Shown piece by piece: positions 62,885-64,000 of a stretch of 64,000 nucleotides of DNA (its first letter is position 1; each line of letters opens with the position of its first letter). Position numbers and translations under genes: made by a program. The notes under the pieces are model-generated. The model did no database searches. It had not been told where the DNA came from and was given only the letters and a program-made list of their open reading frames with translations. This stretch comes from Halomicroarcula saliterrae (GTDB taxonomy: Archaea > Halobacteriota > Halobacteria > Halobacteriales > Haloarculaceae): NCBI RefSeq assembly GCF_031624395.1, contig NZ_JAMQON010000003.1, forward strand, positions 1-64,000, read 5' to 3'.

Positions 62885-63184
62885 ATGGCAGACACGACCA
62901 GTCACGAGACGGAGCTGACCAGAGCGGAGACCGCACAGTTCCTGCGCTCGATCGCCGACGAGCTGGACGCTGACAAGGACCGCATCCGCGTCGCTATCGG
63001 GAACAAGCGCGTTCGGCTCTCGCCGCCCGAGCGCATCGCGACGGAGGCGACGGTGACAGAGCGGTCCCGACGCCTTCGGAAGGACGTCGAGGAACTGGAG
63101 CTGCGGTTCAGATGGACGCCCACGAAGGCGACCGCGGAAGCGACGACCGGCGGGGGCACCACGGGAGGCGCGGAGCGGGAGTGA
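62885..63184 (+). CDS. Amphi-Trp domain protein
   Basis: The 99-residue protein is the short amphi-Trp type: HETELTRAETAQFLRSIADEL, a beta part KDRIRVAIGNKRVRLSPPE, and the end ELELRFRWTPTK with the Trp. The domain is common in haloarchaea, with unknown function. A TATA-like GTTAATTAG at 62850-62858 lies about 30 bases upstream. The stop overlaps the next ATG (TGATG). Confidence 0.87.
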   Translation: MADTTSHETELTRAETAQFLRSIADELDADKDRIRVAIGNKRVRLSPPERIATEATVTERSRRLRKDVEELELRFRWTPTKATAEATTGGGTTGGAERE

Positions 63185-63591
63185 TGTCCGGCGCACTGGC
63201 GGGGCCGGTGCTGCAGGCGAGCGTCGAGACGGCGGCCGTCGTCAGTGGCGTCCTCGTCTTCCTCGTGAGCTTCCTCGTCGGAACCGTGGCGATAGCGCTT
63301 GGGGCACAGGTGCTCGTCGACCGGGACACGGGGTTCCGGCGCGCGGCCGTCACGGCCCTGATCGGCGCGCTCGTCTACGCGCTGGTGGGCGTGTTTCTGG
63401 GCTGGATTCCGCTGCTCGGCCCGGTGCTGATGCTCCTCGCATGGGTCGCCGTCATCAACTGGCAGTACCCCGGCGGCTGGGGGACGGCGCTGGGCATCGC
63501 CTTCCTCGCCTGGCTCGTCGCGGTGCTGATCCTCTACGGGCTCGCACTGCTGGGTATCGCGACCGACGCCTTCGGCATCCCGGGGGTGTAG
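63184..63591 (+). CDS. Four-helix membrane protein
   Basis: From the ATG at 63184, overlapping the amphi-Trp stop by one base, the product has 135 residues with hydrophobic segments at about 15-40, 55-75, 78-95 and 103-122. DRDTGFRRAAVTALIGALVY is a basic loop plus helix. Coupling to the amphi-Trp gene suggests joint function. No named family was recognised. Confidence 0.75.
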   Translation: MSGALAGPVLQASVETAAVVSGVLVFLVSFLVGTVAIALGAQVLVDRDTGFRRAAVTALIGALVYALVGVFLGWIPLLGPVLMLLAWVAVINWQYPGGWGTALGIAFLAWLVAVLILYGLALLGIATDAFGIPGV

Positions 63592-63645
63592 AGGGGCACC
63601 GCCGGGTTGCGAACATTTTTATGCGAAAAATCAGCCATGGATTTT

Positions 63646-64000
63646 ATGCTCAGGAGACGACGAAACGTGCTTCGAGTCGTCGGCGGAGTCTTGGCAGGGA
63701 GTCTCGCCGGCTGTCTCGGTTCGGAGTCGGAATCGACGCCCACGAACGAGCCCAGCGAGACACCGGGTAGTACCGACGGGCTACAGCGCAGCGGTATCCC
63801 CGAGTGGACCTCGTGGGCGCCGAGCCCCGCCGCGCTGGGCCTCGACGGCGGATACGAAGTGGTGTCGTTCGAGCCGGCCGAGGTCGCGTCCTACAGCGAG
63901 ATCCTCCCGTCGAGCGCGACGAACTTGTCCACGACCGACCTCGGGATAGACGGCCTCGGGCCGATTACCGACCAGCGGCGAGGGATACTGCTATCGGACG
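63646..64000 (+). CDS. Tat lipoprotein, N-terminal part (cut by window end)
   Basis: From the ATG at 63646 the frame stays open to the window edge (118 codons). It begins MLRRRRNVLRVVGGVLAGSL, a twin-arginine signal, with a lipobox ending LAGC. A Ser/Thr/Glu linker follows, then PEWTSWAPSPAAL..LDGGYEVVSFEPAEV, similar to the lipoprotein at 19289. A TATA-like ATTTTTATG at 63615-63623 lies about 27 bases upstream of this ATG; a second ATG at 63637 is nearer than a normal start. The 3' end is missing. Confidence 0.8.
   Translation, partial: MLRRRRNVLRVVGGVLAGSLAGCLGSESESTPTNEPSETPGSTDGLQRSGIPEWTSWAPSPAALGLDGGYEVVSFEPAEVASYSEILPSSATNLSTTDLGIDGLGPITDQRRGILLSD

Overview
The window is chromosomal DNA of a halophilic archaeon (class Halobacteria). 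The rRNA genes are haloarchaeal in sequence, the DNA is GC-rich, and the proteins are very acidic. Many genes sit about 25-30 bases behind an AT-rich TATA box, as leaderless transcripts do. MC1 chromatin protein, CetZ, RadA, Hel308, RfcS, archaeal NMD3 and PGF-CTERM anchoring all fit. The 5' end of 23S rRNA looks closest to Haloarcula-type sequences, so a Haloarculaceae member is likely; that is inference.

Layout. 1-2400 is the upstream half of an rRNA operon on the minus strand: first bases of 23S, tRNA-Ala(TGC), 16S, a bulge-helix-bulge processing stem, three tandem promoters and one spacer promoter. 2600-18100 is housekeeping: MC1, an AbrB-like regulator, PyrD, PheST, TrpS, the splicing endonuclease EndA, a HAD phosphatase and Hel308. 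18168-25066 holds lipoyl synthase and the E1alpha-E1beta-E2 genes of a 2-oxoacid dehydrogenase complex, with a lipoprotein and an HTH/DUF7521 pair between them. 25000-37800 mixes transport and redox genes with RfcS, a lone archaellin, AlaRS and several small haloarchaeal families. 38001-42716 encodes a 1571-residue cell-surface protein preceded by a leaderless 22-codon upstream ORF. 42700-53057 holds a KaiC-like ATPase operon, an Nmad3-like protein, an acyltransferase, a CPBP protease, RadA, an HtpX-PspAB membrane quality-control operon and an epimerase.

The most unusual part is 54606-57659 on the minus strand. A lasso-peptide-type cyclase, a 43-residue precursor too short for ordinary gene calling, and an HPr-kinase-like protein lie in one orientation with short gaps. 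The precursor leader matches the YxxPx(L/I)xxxGxxxxxT signature exactly. Its predicted core starts with Gly and has Asp at core position 8, as required for an eight-residue macrolactam ring. The expected leader-binding (B1) and leader-peptidase (B2) genes are not in the window. This looks like an archaeal lasso-peptide system with a kinase.

The right end (57764-64000) carries a Taw2/Trm5-like enzyme, CetZ, a 28-residue membrane microprotein, a Rad3/XPD-type helicase, a cold-shock protein, a candidate structured RNA, an amphi-Trp protein with a membrane partner, and the start of a Tat lipoprotein related to the one at 19289. Several nested inverted repeats and tandem duplications lie between genes; no CRISPR array, integrase or insertion-sequence transposase was seen.
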